A stretch of 64,000 nt of DNA from Artocarpus heterophyllus. Lineage: Eukaryota > Streptophyta > Magnoliopsida > Rosales > Moraceae. The translations under genes and the position numbers were made by a program. The stretch covers positions 13,045,770 to 13,109,769 of the forward strand of contig CM046333.1 in assembly GCA_025403435.1 (NCBI GenBank), given 5' to 3'. The notes beneath the pieces were generated by a model. The model searched no databases. It saw only the letters and a list, made by a program, of their open reading frames with translations, and was not told the origin of the DNA. The stretch's first letter is position 1. Every line of letters starts with the position of its first letter. Positions 37,319 to 49,021 of the stretch are shown in pieces.

Positions 37319-37735
37319 ATGAAGCTTAAGTTTGCAGGATCAGGAGAGGCATCACCGAAGAGAGATCATCAATTTCAGCTTCTCCGGGCTCGGAACCAAT
37401 TCTCAAGGACCAGCAACACTAGAAGCAATAACAACAACAACCTTTTTGAAGCGATTGCGAAGGAAAATGGTGGAGGTCATGTCGTTTCGCGGACGGAGGA
37501 AGATGGAGCTGTGAGGATGAAGATTGTCGTAAGGAAGCAAGACATGAAGCAAATGTTAGAAGCCATGAGCAATAGGAATAGCAAGAAGCAAGCAAATATG
37601 CCTGCATTGTCCGTGGAACAACGCCTGAATCTTTTGCGGAAGAAGCACCAAATATTGAGGGCCAATAATATGGCAAAGCAGAATTGGTGGAGTTCTTGGA
37701 GCCCTGTCCTGCAGGGCATTCCTGCAGAACTTTGA
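37319..37735 (+). CDS. Short plant protein of unknown function, 138 aa
   Basis: An intronless gene with a TATA box at 37230. The protein has a basic, Ser/Asn-rich first half with an Asn run near residues 38-42, a central box VRMKIVVRKQDMKQMLEAM (about 65-83), a Leu-rich basic segment SVEQRLNLLRKKHQIL (98-113) and a C-terminal WSSWSPVLQGIPAEL. The VxxKIVxxKQxxKxxL box and the W-S/P-xLQxIP ending recall a family of short plant-specific proteins I remember without a firm name; no enzyme motif, signal peptide or membrane helix is visible. The codon pattern, TATA placement and clean stop at 37733-37735 support a real gene. Overlapping minus-strand frames are shadows. Confidence 0.7.
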   Translation: MKLKFAGSGEASPKRDHQFQLLRARNQFSRTSNTRSNNNNNLFEAIAKENGGGHVVSRTEEDGAVRMKIVVRKQDMKQMLEAMSNRNSKKQANMPALSVEQRLNLLRKKHQILRANNMAKQNWWSSWSPVLQGIPAEL

Positions 37736-39300
37736 GTTTGATTGATCACTACATGTGTTCACTGGTGTTTATTATATTAACTTTTTGTTTTGTTTTGTTT
37801 TTTTTTTTTTTTTGGGTTTATGATCGTTTGTAAATTTTTGCTTAAAATCCACTGGAAACAGAAGAATAATTTTTTTTTTTTAATCCCCAAAGCCTATGTT
37901 GGCTTGTATAACATTGAAATGTTCGTCCATTTAGAGCCTTTGACCCACCTAATTAGCAATCTATAGCCAAAGGAGTCGGAAAACGGAACGCGAGTGTTAA
38001 ATTTTTAAAACGGGGCCGTTTTAGCCGATGGCCAGTGTCTTTGCATCGTGATAAAGTATAATCCAAAGACAAAAATGTCGATGTTAACGGAGTTGTTGAG
38101 GTTTTGATTTATTGATAATGTCGACCGAAATGTCGATGTCGACAGATATTTTGAAAAAAAGAAAGATATCTTTAAAAAAAACCTTAAAATTTGTTATTAA
38201 AACTTTCCAAAACACTAAAACAATCAGTGTTATTTAATTTGAACTAAGTTAATAATATAAATAATATATTTGTTATTTAATATTGTTTTACATACTCATT
38301 GAAAACAAGGTATAATAATATAATAGAGTAACAATCTCACAGATATATTGTATGAGAAACAATAATAATTCACACTAATAGATAAAAAGTAGAAGTATAC
38401 AACGTTTACATTTAGATGATATAAAGCTTAAAATTTTGCATGAAAAAACATCAAGAATCACATGAATATGTTTTTTTGAAAAAAAAAGAGAGATTAAAAT
38501 AGTAAATGTATTATTAGAAGGAATAAAAAAAATTAAAAAATACCACTTTTTTGTTGAATTATTTTTTCCTTAAAATTTTTTTTCTCCTTACGCAATTTTT
38601 CATGTTTGGGGTGGTTTCTTCTCCAAAGTCAAAAAAAAAAAAAAAAAGAAGACATTTGATCTGTTAAGCCTAACAAAATTTGGCCGAAAGATGTTATTTG
38701 CAATAAAATAAAGTTTGAGAGAATGTAGTGCTATTTTGAAAGTTTTAAGTAAAATAATATAAGTTGTATAGTTCAAAAGAAAAATTTTAAAAAGTGTCCA
38801 AAAACTAAGGGAGTTAAATAGAAGAAAGTTACTAACTAGACGTTTAACGAGACTCATTGAAACAATTTAAAAACATAGAAAAAAACAACATAAATGATAT
38901 AATGTGGGGGTTAATACGAAAATAATCCTAAAAATTTAATCTATAGACCTTTCTGGAGTTTTTTTTTTTTTGTTTTTTGAACTACGGCACCAGAATGGTA
39001 CGTTTCTATGAAAGAAAGTGCCATTCTTTCCGCCGACTCCAATTATTTTTGACCGAGAAAAAAAGCCCAAAAAAACAAACGAACAGACAAAAATGGCGGG
39101 GCCACCCATCTTGGCCAATGAGATTGCAGCGGAGTCTCCCCCGGGGCTTAATTGAGGCTGAGAATCGTCATATCCGTTCGGGTTTCGACGAAGAAAGAAT
39201 CAACTCCCCTTTCCTTCTTTGCAAAAATAAATAAATAAATAAAATTCCTGGAAAGCAAAAGTGCCCAAAAACGAAGAAAAAAAAAGACAAAACGACACTT
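37736..39300. other. Intergenic, AT-rich
   Basis: Poly-T and poly-A runs. Short frames on both strands lack motifs. Nothing recognisable was found; the end grades into the leader of the transporter gene. Confidence 0.5.
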
Positions 39301-39563
39301 CTCGGTGTGAAGAGGACGCGTGGTGGAATATTCAAAGATTCACCGCCCTAGCTTTCTGACACATCGCTTCCACTCCATACCAAGTGTACCAACTACTTCC
39401 AGCTTCTACCAATTCTCGCCTCCCCTGCCCTGCTTCTTCCACTTTCCAAATGGTTTCTAATCTTCCTCTTCTTCTTAATTTGCTTCTTTACTGATTGAAT
39501 TGTCGCTTTTTTATTTTCCTGTTCGATTTGGTTTCTTTCGATTCTTTGACCCCAAGAAGAAAG

Positions 39564-40248
39564 GTAAGTTTTATTTTTTATATTTTTTTTGGCTCTCTTG
39601 AATATTTGATAATAGGATGCATCGTTCATCTTTTGGCTGTTCTAATGAGACCTACATTGCCATTTCATTTCTGTTGCCAATTTCGCAATCTTTGTGAGAA
39701 ATTGCGTATGTATGTGCTTGATTTTTTTTTTTTTTTTTTTTTTGTTGTTGTTGCATGAAATGGGGGAAAGAATCTTAGCAGGAACTCCGTTTTGTGTTCC
39801 GTGCTCCCGTTTAATGGTATTATCAGATTGACAATTTTTTTTTTCTGTTGCTTTATATATACCAAGAAAACCTTGAAATGGTGTATTTGGTTATTTCTAC
39901 ATAATTTGGCCTTTAATCTATTTATTTATTTTTCTGTGTCGGTGGCGCTTCGCTCGTTGATTAATCTAATATGGCTTGATATATCGAAACCTGATGTTCC
40001 CTCATTTTGTTCGTGTTACATTAGGTCCTTTTTCTTTTTTAAACCATATTCTACACATGCTTTGCACAATTGTTTAAATCAAACATAGCATATTACTGAA
40101 AAATGAAATGCAAAGAACCAGCGAGATGCATGTGCTTGAATTGTTAAAACCAATGGTTTAGTTCTCACTTTGAGGACTGCCCTTTTGCTGTAATTGAGTT
40201 TTTTCCCTTATTTGTTATGTTTTAAGGGATGGTATCTATTGCATGCAG
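39564..40248 (+). other. Probable 5' UTR intron of the polyamine transporter
   Basis: A strong donor AAAG|GTAAGTT at 39564 and an acceptor TTGCATGCAG at 40247-40248 would splice a CT-rich leader directly onto the coding exon. Leader introns just before the start codon are common in plant polyamine transporter genes. If this is right, the ATG at 40243 is intronic and translation begins at 40288. Confidence 0.55.
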
Positions 40249-41697
40249 AAGCAGAGAGGCTCATTGAATAGGCAAAGTTCTGCTCCAATGCCGGAGTACA
40301 ACAGTTCTGAATATGTTCCTCTAGAGGAAGGATCTTCTCCAAAGTTAGAAAGGATTTGTAAGGTATCAGTTGTGCCTCTTGTATTTTTGATCTTCTATGA
40401 GGTTTCAGGAGGGCCATTTGGGGTTGAGGATAGTGTCCAGGCTGCTGGTCCCCTTTTAGCCCTTCTTGGTTTTCTGGTTTTCGCGGTTATATGGAGCATT
40501 CCGGAGGCCTTGATCACAGCCGAGATGGCGACAATGTTTCCCGAAAACGGTGGATATGTTGTTTGGGTTTCGTCAGCTTTGGGGCCTTATTGGGGCTTCC
40601 AACAAGGTTGGATGAAATGGCTAAGTGGGGTCATTGACAATGCTTTATACCCGGTTCTATTCTTGGACTATCTCAAATCAGCAATTCCTGAGTTGGAAAG
40701 TGGTCTCTATAGGTTATTTGCAATACTCTTCTTGACTGCTGTTTTCACTTACTTGAACTATAGGGGCTTGACCATAGTTGGTTGGGTTGCTATTTTGCTG
40801 GGGGTGTTTTCACTTCTTCCATTTTTATTCATGGGATTCATTGCGATTCCCAAACTAAAGCCTTCGAGATGGCTTGTGGTGGATCTGCAGAATGTGAACT
40901 GGGCATTGTACTTAAACGTTTTGTTCTGGAATCTAAACTACTGGGATTCGATTAGTACTCTAGCTGGTGAGGTAGAAAACCCAAGTAGAACGCTTCCGAA
41001 AGCTCTCTTTTACGCTCTTATCTTGGTCGTGTTGGGATACATTTTCCCCCTTTTAATAGGAACTGGAGCTGTCCCAGTTCATCGTGAACTGTGGTCCGAC
41101 GGTTATTTCTCAGACATTGCAAAAATGCTCGGTGGCGTGTGGTTAAGATTTTGGGTCCAAGCAGCATCCGCATTGTCAAACATGGGGATGTTCGTAGCAG
41201 AGATGAGTAGCGACGCATATCAGCTTCAGGGAATGGCATACCGTGGGATGCTTCCTTCATTTTTTGGCAAAAGGTCTCGGCATGGAACTCCTCTAACAGG
41301 GATTCTGTTTTCTGCATCTGGAGTGATTTTACTCTCCTGGTTGAGTTTCCAGGAGATAGTGGCTGCAGAGAACTACTTGTACTGTTTTGGGATGATTATG
41401 GAGTTCATAGCATTTGTGAAGTTGAGGATGAAATATCCAGCTGCATCTAGGCCTTATAAAATACCTGTTGGCACAGCTGGTGCAATTTTGCTGTGTGTTC
41501 CTCCAACCCTTTTGATTTTTGTGGTTTTGGCTCTCGCTTCTTCTAAGGTCATGGTGCTAAGCATCTTGGCGGTGATAATTGGGCTTGTCATGCAACCTTG
41601 TCTCAAGTACACTGAGAAGAAGAGATGGTTGAGGTTCTCTGTGGAGTCTGACCTCCCAGACATCCTTTCTACAGATCACCAATGCAATGAACCATGA
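40243..41697 (+). CDS. Polyamine uptake transporter (PUT/LAT family)
   Basis: A single open frame of 484 codons. The start is uncertain: 40243 is the longest, but it sits on a likely splice acceptor, and ATG at 40288 ([14 protein letters not shown], 469 residues) fits the family better. Diagnostic stretches are [71 protein letters not shown] and RPYKIPVGT, with about twelve hydrophobic helices. Family knowledge: these are membrane proton-coupled carriers of spermidine, putrescine and paraquat, and family members differ in membrane location; Arabidopsis PUT2/PUT3 (RMV1) are the nearest I remember. No frame break or missing motif was seen. The coding part is intronless, as in relatives. A copia element follows 720 bases downstream. 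Confidence 0.93.
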   Translation: MQKQRGSLNRQSSAPMPEYNSSEYVPLEEGSSPKLERICKVSVVPLVFLIFYEVSGGPFGVEDSVQAAGPLLALLGFLVFAVIWSIPEALITAEMATMFPENGGYVVWVSSALGPYWGFQQGWMKWLSGVIDNALYPVLFLDYLKSAIPELESGLYRLFAILFLTAVFTYLNYRGLTIVGWVAILLGVFSLLPFLFMGFIAIPKLKPSRWLVVDLQNVNWALYLNVLFWNLNYWDSISTLAGEVENPSRTLPKALFYALILVVLGYIFPLLIGTGAVPVHRELWSDGYFSDIAKMLGGVWLRFWVQAASALSNMGMFVAEMSSDAYQLQGMAYRGMLPSFFGKRSRHGTPLTGILFSASGVILLSWLSFQEIVAAENYLYCFGMIMEFIAFVKLRMKYPAASRPYKIPVGTAGAILLCVPPTLLIFVVLALASSKVMVLSILAVIIGLVMQPCLKYTEKKRWLRFSVESDLPDILSTDHQCNEP

Positions 41698-41850
41698 ATA
41701 TCGGTATAAAAACTTTCATATCAAGAAAATCTCTTATTTCTGATAACGCTATGCCAGCGCTTCTTTCTTTCCGTACGTTTTTTTCCCTTGGTATTTTATG
41801 TTTTATTTTTGGTTGTGGAGCCTAACTATTGCCTTGATCCAGAGTAGTAG

Positions 41851-42418
41851 GTATGTTTAAGTATTCTATATGTGTATTGGTTTGTCTTTAATTTCCCTTG
41901 AATGGGACTTTTGGCAACTACTTTCCGTAGGGAAAAGCAAAGCGACTAAGGTAAATATTTTAAGAGTCATTGTGCCCAGTTCGTTTTCTGATTAGTGATA
42001 ATTTGCGGCAGTTAAAAATGGACAGCCAAAAATAGACGTACCTCTTAAATTAAGAGTGAATCATTGTTAATTTTGTGCTTTCCTTTCTTACTTTGTTCTT
42101 CTTTCCCCCCTTGAGACTTTTCAATTCCTAACATTTTATTCTCCACCTGCAGATGCCTGTATTTATGTTGAGAGGCTTATTTCATCCGGGGGAGAGTTCT
42201 ACTCATTCACATATGGTGAGAAAGTGAGGTGCAAGGATTATCAAAACCGCAAAGAGATTGCTCAAGAGTTGACACTGGACGTCAACTTCAAGAAATACCA
42301 TCAGAGAAATGATGTTAATATACCGATGCTTAATCTGAGCTTTAAGAAATGTGATGCACCTGTGGTTGTCTTTGAAGAATGTTTGCTCATTCAACGAGTT
42401 AAAATGAATGAAAGAAAT
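41851..42418 (+). other. Possible 3' UTR intron and terminal exon of the transporter
   Basis: GTATGT at 41851 is a good donor. 'cctaac' near 42128, a T-rich tract and CACCTGCAG end at 42152, a classic branch point and acceptor. The DNA from 42153 to 42418 is less AT-rich than its surroundings but has no long frame in a defined context. It could be the last non-coding exon, cut short by the retrotransposon. This is inference from splice signals only. Confidence 0.35.
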
Positions 42419-42870
42419 GTAAGACTTTAATGTACCTGTAATTCCCAGAAATCTTAGAACTCAATAGTTTTCACGTAAAAAGATTTAGAGCGTACCTTGA
42501 TTCATAGCTTTAATTTTCAGAGAACTTTGGAACAGAAATTGTCTGAGAAGAAGAACCCAGTTTCTCTCTCTAAACCCACAATTTCTTTTAACGTATTTTT
42601 CTGATAAAGAGAAGAATACAATTGATTTGGTGGAGAGAGGACTAGACTCTTATTTATAGACCCTTAATAGGTGCATTTTCATCAAAGCATATATCTCTTC
42701 AGATATAGACATATCTTTTTAGATATAGATATATCTTTTAATAAGAGTTGCAATCCTTCATAGTCAATAGAATTTTAGCATTTAAATAATTATTAAACTA
42801 AATAAATAAATAAATAAATCTGATAAATTTTATAAGCCTTCAATTAATTATGTGGGCCATAATTCTAACA
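42419..42870 (-). repeat. 3' LTR of the copia element
   Basis: The 452-bp copy starts TGTAAGACTTTAA and ends TAATTCTAACA. It matches the right-hand LTR along its whole length with many substitutions and several indels (for example in the 'catatctcttcagatata' block). On the element's strand it is preceded by AAGTGAGAAAA, a polypurine tract candidate (about 42871-42881). Confidence 0.9.
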
Positions 42871-43255
42871 TTTTCTCACTTGGCACATATAATATTCATT
42901 TATTCGTTTAATAATGTTATAATGTGCACAATAATATTATGCTAAATCTTTTTAAAATTGGCTAATACTCTACATCGTAATTAAACAGAAAATCTAAAGT
43001 GAGTTATGGCGGTTGTAAATCACAATTTAGTGTAGTCCCTTTCATGTACTACAACATTAGACATCTATTTAACATGATTCATAATTGAGAGGTATAATAA
43101 TTGTCCATTTTAATGTCTTCGTCGAGACTATCCTGTCAAACATTAATCCATCACAATCATGTATACAAAAATAGAAAACAGGATATATCAAAAACATAAT
43201 AAGTGAGCTCAAAGTGTTATATGATTAAAATGAAATAAAACATAATATATAACCA

Positions 43256-43763
43256 TTAACAACGTCCAATAACACCCATACGTTCAACATGTTCAATAAA
43301 TATTTTGGGTGGTAATCCTTTTTTTAAAGGATCTGCAATCATAAAATTGGTGTTAATTTGTTCAATTGAAACTTTACGTTCTCGAACTTCTTGCTTTACA
43401 ACTAAGTACTTAATATCCATACGTTTTACACCATCAATACTTGTCGTTTTTAGCAAAGAAGACTGTTGCGACATTATCACAATAAATTTTTAGCGGCCTG
43501 ACTATACTGTCGACAACTCCAAGTCCCGAAATAAAATTCCGCAACCATAAACCATGACTTATGGCCTCAAAGCATGCCACAAACTCGGCCTCCATAGTGG
43601 ATGCAGCAATGACGGACTGCTTCGCACTCTTCCATGAAATTGCTCCTCCGGCCAAAAGGAACATATAACCGAATGTAGATTTTCTACTGTCAGCACATCT
43701 GGCAAAGTCTGAGTCTGAATAACCGACCACTTCAAGATAATCACATCTTCTATAAGTGAGCAT
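43256..43763 (-). pseudogene. Copia RNase H region
   Basis: The minus-strand frame shows YSDSDFARCADSRKSTFGY, ISWKSAKQSVIAASTMEAEF and IYCDN, the ordered signature of copia RNase H. The frame is lost near 43440-43480 and continues in a second frame to about 43256 (VVKQEVRERKVSIEQI). Confidence 0.85.
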
Positions 43764-43996
43764 ATGGTCCTTTGTTTCTTACAAATACCTGAGAACTTTC
43801 TTTGCAGCTTTCCAATGATCTATTCCTGGATTACTTTGATATCTTCCCAACATCCCAATAGCAAAACTAATACGGGTCTGGTGCAAGTTTGAGCTTACAA
43901 CAAGCTACCAACGACAGATGCATAAGGAATATTTTTCATTTGCGCTCGTTCCAATTCATTCTTTGGACATTGCATATGACTAAATTTGCCCCCCTT

Positions 43997-44718
43997 CTAA
44001 ATCGGAACTATACACGCTGAGCATTTGTCTATCTTAAATTTCTCTAAAACTTTGTTAATATAGCCTTTTTGAGACAACCCCAACAATCCTTGTGATCTAT
44101 CACGGAGTATTTCAATTTCTATTACATAAGTTGCCCCATCAATGTCTTTCATTTCAAAGTTCTTAGAGAGGAATTTCTTAGTTTTATGTAATAAACCAAG
44201 ATTATTAGCAGCAAGCAAAATATCATCAACATATAAGACTAAGAAAATAAACTTGCTCTCACTGACCTTCATATATATACACCAATCAACAGTGTTCTCT
44301 TTAAATCCAAACAAAGTAATGATATCATTAAACTTAAGATACCATTGTCGGGAAGCTTGTTTAAGTCCATACATTGATTTCTTTAATTTACATACCATGT
44401 GTTCCTTTCCTTTAATTGAAAAGCCTTCAGGTTGGTCCATATAGACTTCTTCCTCTAAATTTTCATTGCAAAAGGCGGTTTTCACATCCATTTGGTGTAA
44501 CTCTAAATCAAAATGAGCTACCAATGCCATAATAATTCTGAGTGAATCTTTCTTAGAGACCGATGACAAAGTCTCTTTGTAGTCAATACCTTCTTTCTGA
44601 GTAAAACCTCTGGCAACAAGTCTAGCCTTGTACTGTTCAATATTACCTTTAGAGTCGCGCTTGGTCTTAAAGACCTATTTACACTCGACTCTCTTGCAAC
44701 CTTCAGGGAACTCAACAA
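43997..44718 (-). pseudogene. Copia reverse transcriptase region
   Basis: It contains MDVKTAFCNENLEEEVYM, MYGLKQASRQW and the catalytic box LYVDDILLA. The upstream part ([10 protein letters not shown]...) lies in another frame, so at least one frame shift separates it from the integrase end. The stretch between RT and RNase H (43764-43996) is also out of frame. Confidence 0.88.
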
Positions 44719-46071
44719 GGTCCCAAACTTGATTTTGATCCATAGATTTTAACTCATCTTTCATAGCATTAAGCCACTTGTCAGAATCCATACTTTCTAT
44801 GGCTTGTGAAAATGAAACTGGATCTGAAATCAGATCATTATCGATTTTCAAGTCAATTTCAGACTCTTGTAGATAAACCACATAATCATCAGGAACAACA
44901 AATCGTTTTTCTCTTTGAGATCTTCTTAATGCTGTTTCTTGTGGTTCAACTACTATTGGTTCCTCGAGTACAACTTCATGGTGAAGTAATTGGCCATTCA
45001 CTTGTTGATCTTGAACATTGTTAAGCTGTACAACAATGTTAGGAACAATCTTGGAAGTTACAGGTAGAGGAACTTCTACCCTAACTTCCTCAATGACCAT
45101 ATTACGTGGTTCTCCACTCCCACTAATTTCACCATTCTCGATGAGCCTAGTATTTCCAAATTCTACTATTCTTGTACTATGGGTAGGATAATAAAATTTA
45201 TACCCTTTAGATTTTTCAGAATAACCAATGAAATAACCACTAGTCGTCTTAAAATCCAATTTCTTTTCATGTGGATTGTAAATTTTGACTTCCTCCAGGT
45301 AACCACAAACATGCAGATGCCTTAAATTAGGTTTCCTTCCTGTCCACATCTCAAAAGGAGTTTTTGGGACTGCCTTACTAGGAACCCTATTCAGTATATA
45401 CATAACGGTCTTTAATGCATGCATCCAGAAAGATAAGGGTAAAGATGAATAATTTAACATGCTCCTAACCATATCTATTAATGTACGATTACGCCTTTCT
45501 GCTACACCATTTTGTTGTGGTGTACCTGGCATAGTGTATTGCGCACATGTGCTTCGCTTTTCTAGAAATTTAGCAAATGGACTTGGACATTGCCCTGACT
45601 CATCATACTTTCTATAGTATTCACCACCTCTATCTGATCTTACAATTTTCACTTTTTTATCTAATTGCCTCTCAACCTCATTAATAAATACCTCAAGGGC
45701 TTCAACAGATTGAGATTTTTAATGCAATCGATAAAGATAACCATAACGTGAAAAATCATCAATAAAAGTGATAAAATACTTTTCTCCACCAAAGGATGGA
45801 GTATCGAAAGGTCCATATATATCGGTATGTATGAGTTCAAGAAGCTGTGACTTCTTGTAGCCCCTTTCTTGGTGTATATGGTTTGTTTTCTTTTAATGCA
45901 ATCAATACACACATCGAGATCAGTAAAATCTAAGTTCGAAAGAATTCCATTCTTTACTAATCTCTCTATTCTTTCCTTGGATATATGACCCAAGCGTTTA
46001 TGCCACAAGTAAGCAGAACTTTCATCAACTAAACTCCATTTAGTTCCAATACTTCGATGCATGGTTAACAA
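44675..46071 (-). pseudogene. Copia integrase region
   Basis: The zinc-binding HHCC part reads LWHKRLGHIS...VCIDCIKRKQT (about 45930-46020). The catalytic core shows RSDRGGEYY and [14 protein letters not shown], and a GYFIGY...KGYKFY C-terminal part follows. The frame shifts near 45655-45900, which scrambles the stretch that should carry the first catalytic Asp. Confidence 0.85.
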
Positions 46072-47280
46072 AGTTTCAGCAAAAGATTACCAAGCTTTAA
46101 CTTATATAAGCCATCATAAAGGATTCTAGAGCCAATAAAATTATTATTGTTATATAAACTGAAAGATCCAAATCCAAACTTACAATAAAATCCCGCTACA
46201 TCAAGTTTTGATAAAGAAACTAAATTGCGAGAAAAAGTAGGTACATAAAGAGTTTGGTATAAATCAAGATAATATCTAGTATCTAATATTAAGCGATAAG
46301 TGCCAATTCCTTCCACTGGAGCTTTATCTTGATTCCCCATGTAAATGAAACTTTCATTTGCTCTTATGGGTTGGATCGTAAGGAATCCCTGCATCGTATT
46401 AGAAATGTGAATAGTTGAACCTGAATCAATCCACCAAGTATTATAAGGAACTTCAGTTAAATTTGATTCGAAACAAACTAAAGCACAAGGCTTACCTTTC
46501 TTTTCGAACCAAGCCTTACATTTTTGACAATCTTTCTTTAAGTGTCCAAATTTTGTTACAAAAATAGCACTTGACAATGTGTTCCTTCTTGTGGATTTGA
46601 GTTGACTCATTCAGGTTATGCAATTCCTTCTTGAATCCTTTCTTTTTGTTCTTTCTAGGCTTCTTTTTAGTGCTCTTTTCAGCCTCTTGATTCACAAGAT
46701 GAACGGAATGAGGATTCTGATTGTTCAATCTCGTCTCCTCTTAAACAAGCATACTGGTCAATTCATTAATATTCCATTTATCTTTAATTGTATATAACTC
46801 ATCTGGAATGGACCATATTGTTCAAGAGGAAGCGAGTTGAGAATGAACTGTACTAGAAAATACTCATCCATAGACATCCCCAAAGACTTTAATTTTGCTG
46901 CTATATTTGTCATTTCAAGGACATGCTCATGCATAGTACAAGAACCATCAAATTTCATGTTAGTTAATTTAGCCATTAATGTACCAGCAAGAGACTTATC
47001 AGCAGTTTGAGAGCGCTCTTCCACAAGTTTCATAAATTCCTTAGCACTTTCAGTCTTGAGAAGAGTACTTTTAATATTGTTTGCTATTGTCATTCGCATG
47101 AACATTAAACTTAATCTGTTTGACCTCTCCCATACTTTATGAAAAGATTTCTCCTCCTCACTACTATCATCAGTAATAGTAGTGGGTTCCTTATCTTGAA
47201 GCACTAAATCAAAATCCAAGACACCTAAGTGAAATTGGACTTGTTCGCATCAATCAGAGAAATTCAATCCATTAAATAAG
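46065..47280 (-). pseudogene. Copia gag, zinc knuckle and protease
   Basis: Gag (about 47280-46758) has lost frame at a TGA before 'CEQVQFHLGVLDFD' and reads on through ILNSLPLEQY. The CCHC knuckle is split between two frames near 46560 (CYFCNK in one, FGHLKKDCQK in the other). The aspartic protease site WWIDSGST is intact near 46425-46440. These breaks prevent a full polyprotein. Confidence 0.85.
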
Positions 47281-48587
47281 GGAACAAATGAAGCATGTGA
47301 ATGTAGAGAAACAGGAACAGATACTGCAAATATGCAAGAAACATTCATAAATTAATGCTTTGACATGATCAAGTAATTAGATTCAACCTAAGACAGTAAT
47401 TATATATCCCAGTTCTCCTTTGGGTGATACTAAGACATACAAACTATAAATGATGCTAATTTAAAAGTAAAAATTTAATTTGGTAATCATAAATATGCCT
47501 AGTAAAAATGCTTGCTATTTTTGGATAAACAAAAAAAAATAATAGGACATATTAATTACTAACTATTATATTCATCAATTATAAAGAAAGCTAATCAACC
47601 TTTGGGCGATTCTTAAGTTCTTATAATAGATGAAATTCAATGACCTATGATCTATAAATGTTATCTCAATCATAAGCATCAAAATTCATAGGTTATTGAA
47701 CATTTTGTTTCTCAATTTGAAAACTACTGAGCTTTAAAGTTTGGTCACTTTTGTGGCTATCAAACTAAAATAATGTAATTTCAAATAAGAAACAATAGTT
47801 TTTCTTCTTTCATAAAATAAATAACCGTGTAATTAACTATAAGTAAGCATGCAGTATAATATATAAATGCTTTCTTTAAACATAAACAACAAAAAACTAA
47901 ATGATGTATATACACAGTAAGTGTACTGTACAATGCCAAATAAAGAGAGGCAATTTAGTTGATCTGTAAACAATTCTAAAAAAAGCTATTTTTTTTTTTT
48001 TGCTGTCCTGCTTTCCGTCAATTTTACTACATATATATAAAATATACATACATGCACGAGTATATAATGCGTGTATGCAGGCACTACAAATAAAAAGGAC
48101 AAGTCAACCGTTTCTTTTCATTTTTTTAAAAAAGGGTTTATAGGGCCAGTAACCCTAGTAGGGGCATTAATGTGGTGGGACATTGTTTTGGCCCATTGGG
48201 TGAGGTCTGACGTAAAAAAGGAGGGCAACCTTTTTCTTTTTTTTTGATACAATGATCATTCATTGTACAGGTACAATCGATGCAAATCCTTTTTTTTTTA
48301 AGGTTTTCTTTGAATCAAGCGGTTACTTGCATATGTGTATATATATAATGCAGTAAAAGTCAATAATGCAACAAATTAAAGCCAATAAATTCGGTAAGAC
48401 AGTATGTATATATATTGTACTTAATTCACATTATATAATGTATATGTAAAATAAACATCGCATAGCATCACGCGCGATTACGTTTGAATTAAAAATTTTG
48501 ATTCAATATATTCTAATTGCAGCGAAAAGCAAGGTTTATACGTAAATGTAGAAACAATTCTAAAAGAAAATTATGAATTCTAAAACT
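47281..48587. other. Untranslated leader of the copia element
   Basis: About 1.3 kb of AT-rich DNA between primer site and gag, with no frame of note. It is longer than usual for the family, so it may itself hold insertions, for example around 47940-48330. Confidence 0.45.
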
Positions 48588-48600
48588 GGCTCTTATGGCA
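48588..48600 (-). promoter_or_regulatory. Primer-binding-site candidate of copia element
   Basis: Two bases inside the 5' LTR the minus strand reads TGCCATAAGAGCC, 10 of 13 matching TGGTATCAGAGCC, the usual copia site complementary to initiator-tRNA-Met. Its position supports the assignment. Confidence 0.6.
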
Positions 48601-48602
48601 AA

Positions 48603-49021
48603 TGTAAGACTTTAATATCTATAATTCTTAGAAATCTTAAAACTCAATAATTTTCACAGAAAAAGATTTAGAGCGTACCTTGATTCATAACTTTAATTTT
48701 CAGAGAACTCTGGAACAGAAATTGTCAGAGAAAAAGAACTCAGTTTCTCTTTTTAAACCCACAATTTCTTTTAACTTATTTTTCTGATGGAGAGAAGAAT
48801 ACAATTGATTGGGTGAAGAGAGGACTAGACTCCTATTTATAGACCCTCAATAGGTGTCTTTCTATGCACATATCTCTTCAGATATAGATACATCTTTTAA
48901 CAAGAGTTGTAACCCCTCATAGCCAATAAAATTTTAACATTTAAATAATTATTAAACTAAATAAATAAATCTAATAAATTTTATAAGCCTTTAATTAATT
49001 ATAAAGGTCATAATTCTAACA
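48603..49021 (-). repeat. 5' LTR of the copia element
   Basis: The 419-bp partner of 42419-42870, with the same TG..CA ends. It contains 'ctcctatttatagacc', whose minus-strand reading TCTATAAATAGGAG is a good TATA box for element transcription. Confidence 0.9.

Larger units (their letters stand above)
42419..49021 (-). mobile_element. Ty1/copia retrotransposon, decayed, minus strand
   Basis: Complete structure of 6.6 kb: LTRs at both ends, primer site candidate, gag, protease, integrase, reverse transcriptase and RNase H in copia order. Flanking 5-mers (AGAAA, AAAAA) match four of five bases, so the target duplication is not clear. Many frame shifts and stops make it non-autonomous now. Its LTRs have diverged by substitutions and indels, pointing to an old insertion. 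It resembles TNT1-94-type Pol polyproteins of plants. Confidence 0.93.

Noticed and set aside
42224..42430. 68-residue frame upstream of the copia LTR
   Set aside because: It runs into the LTR for its last residues and has no motif. Better explained as 3' UTR or intergenic sequence.
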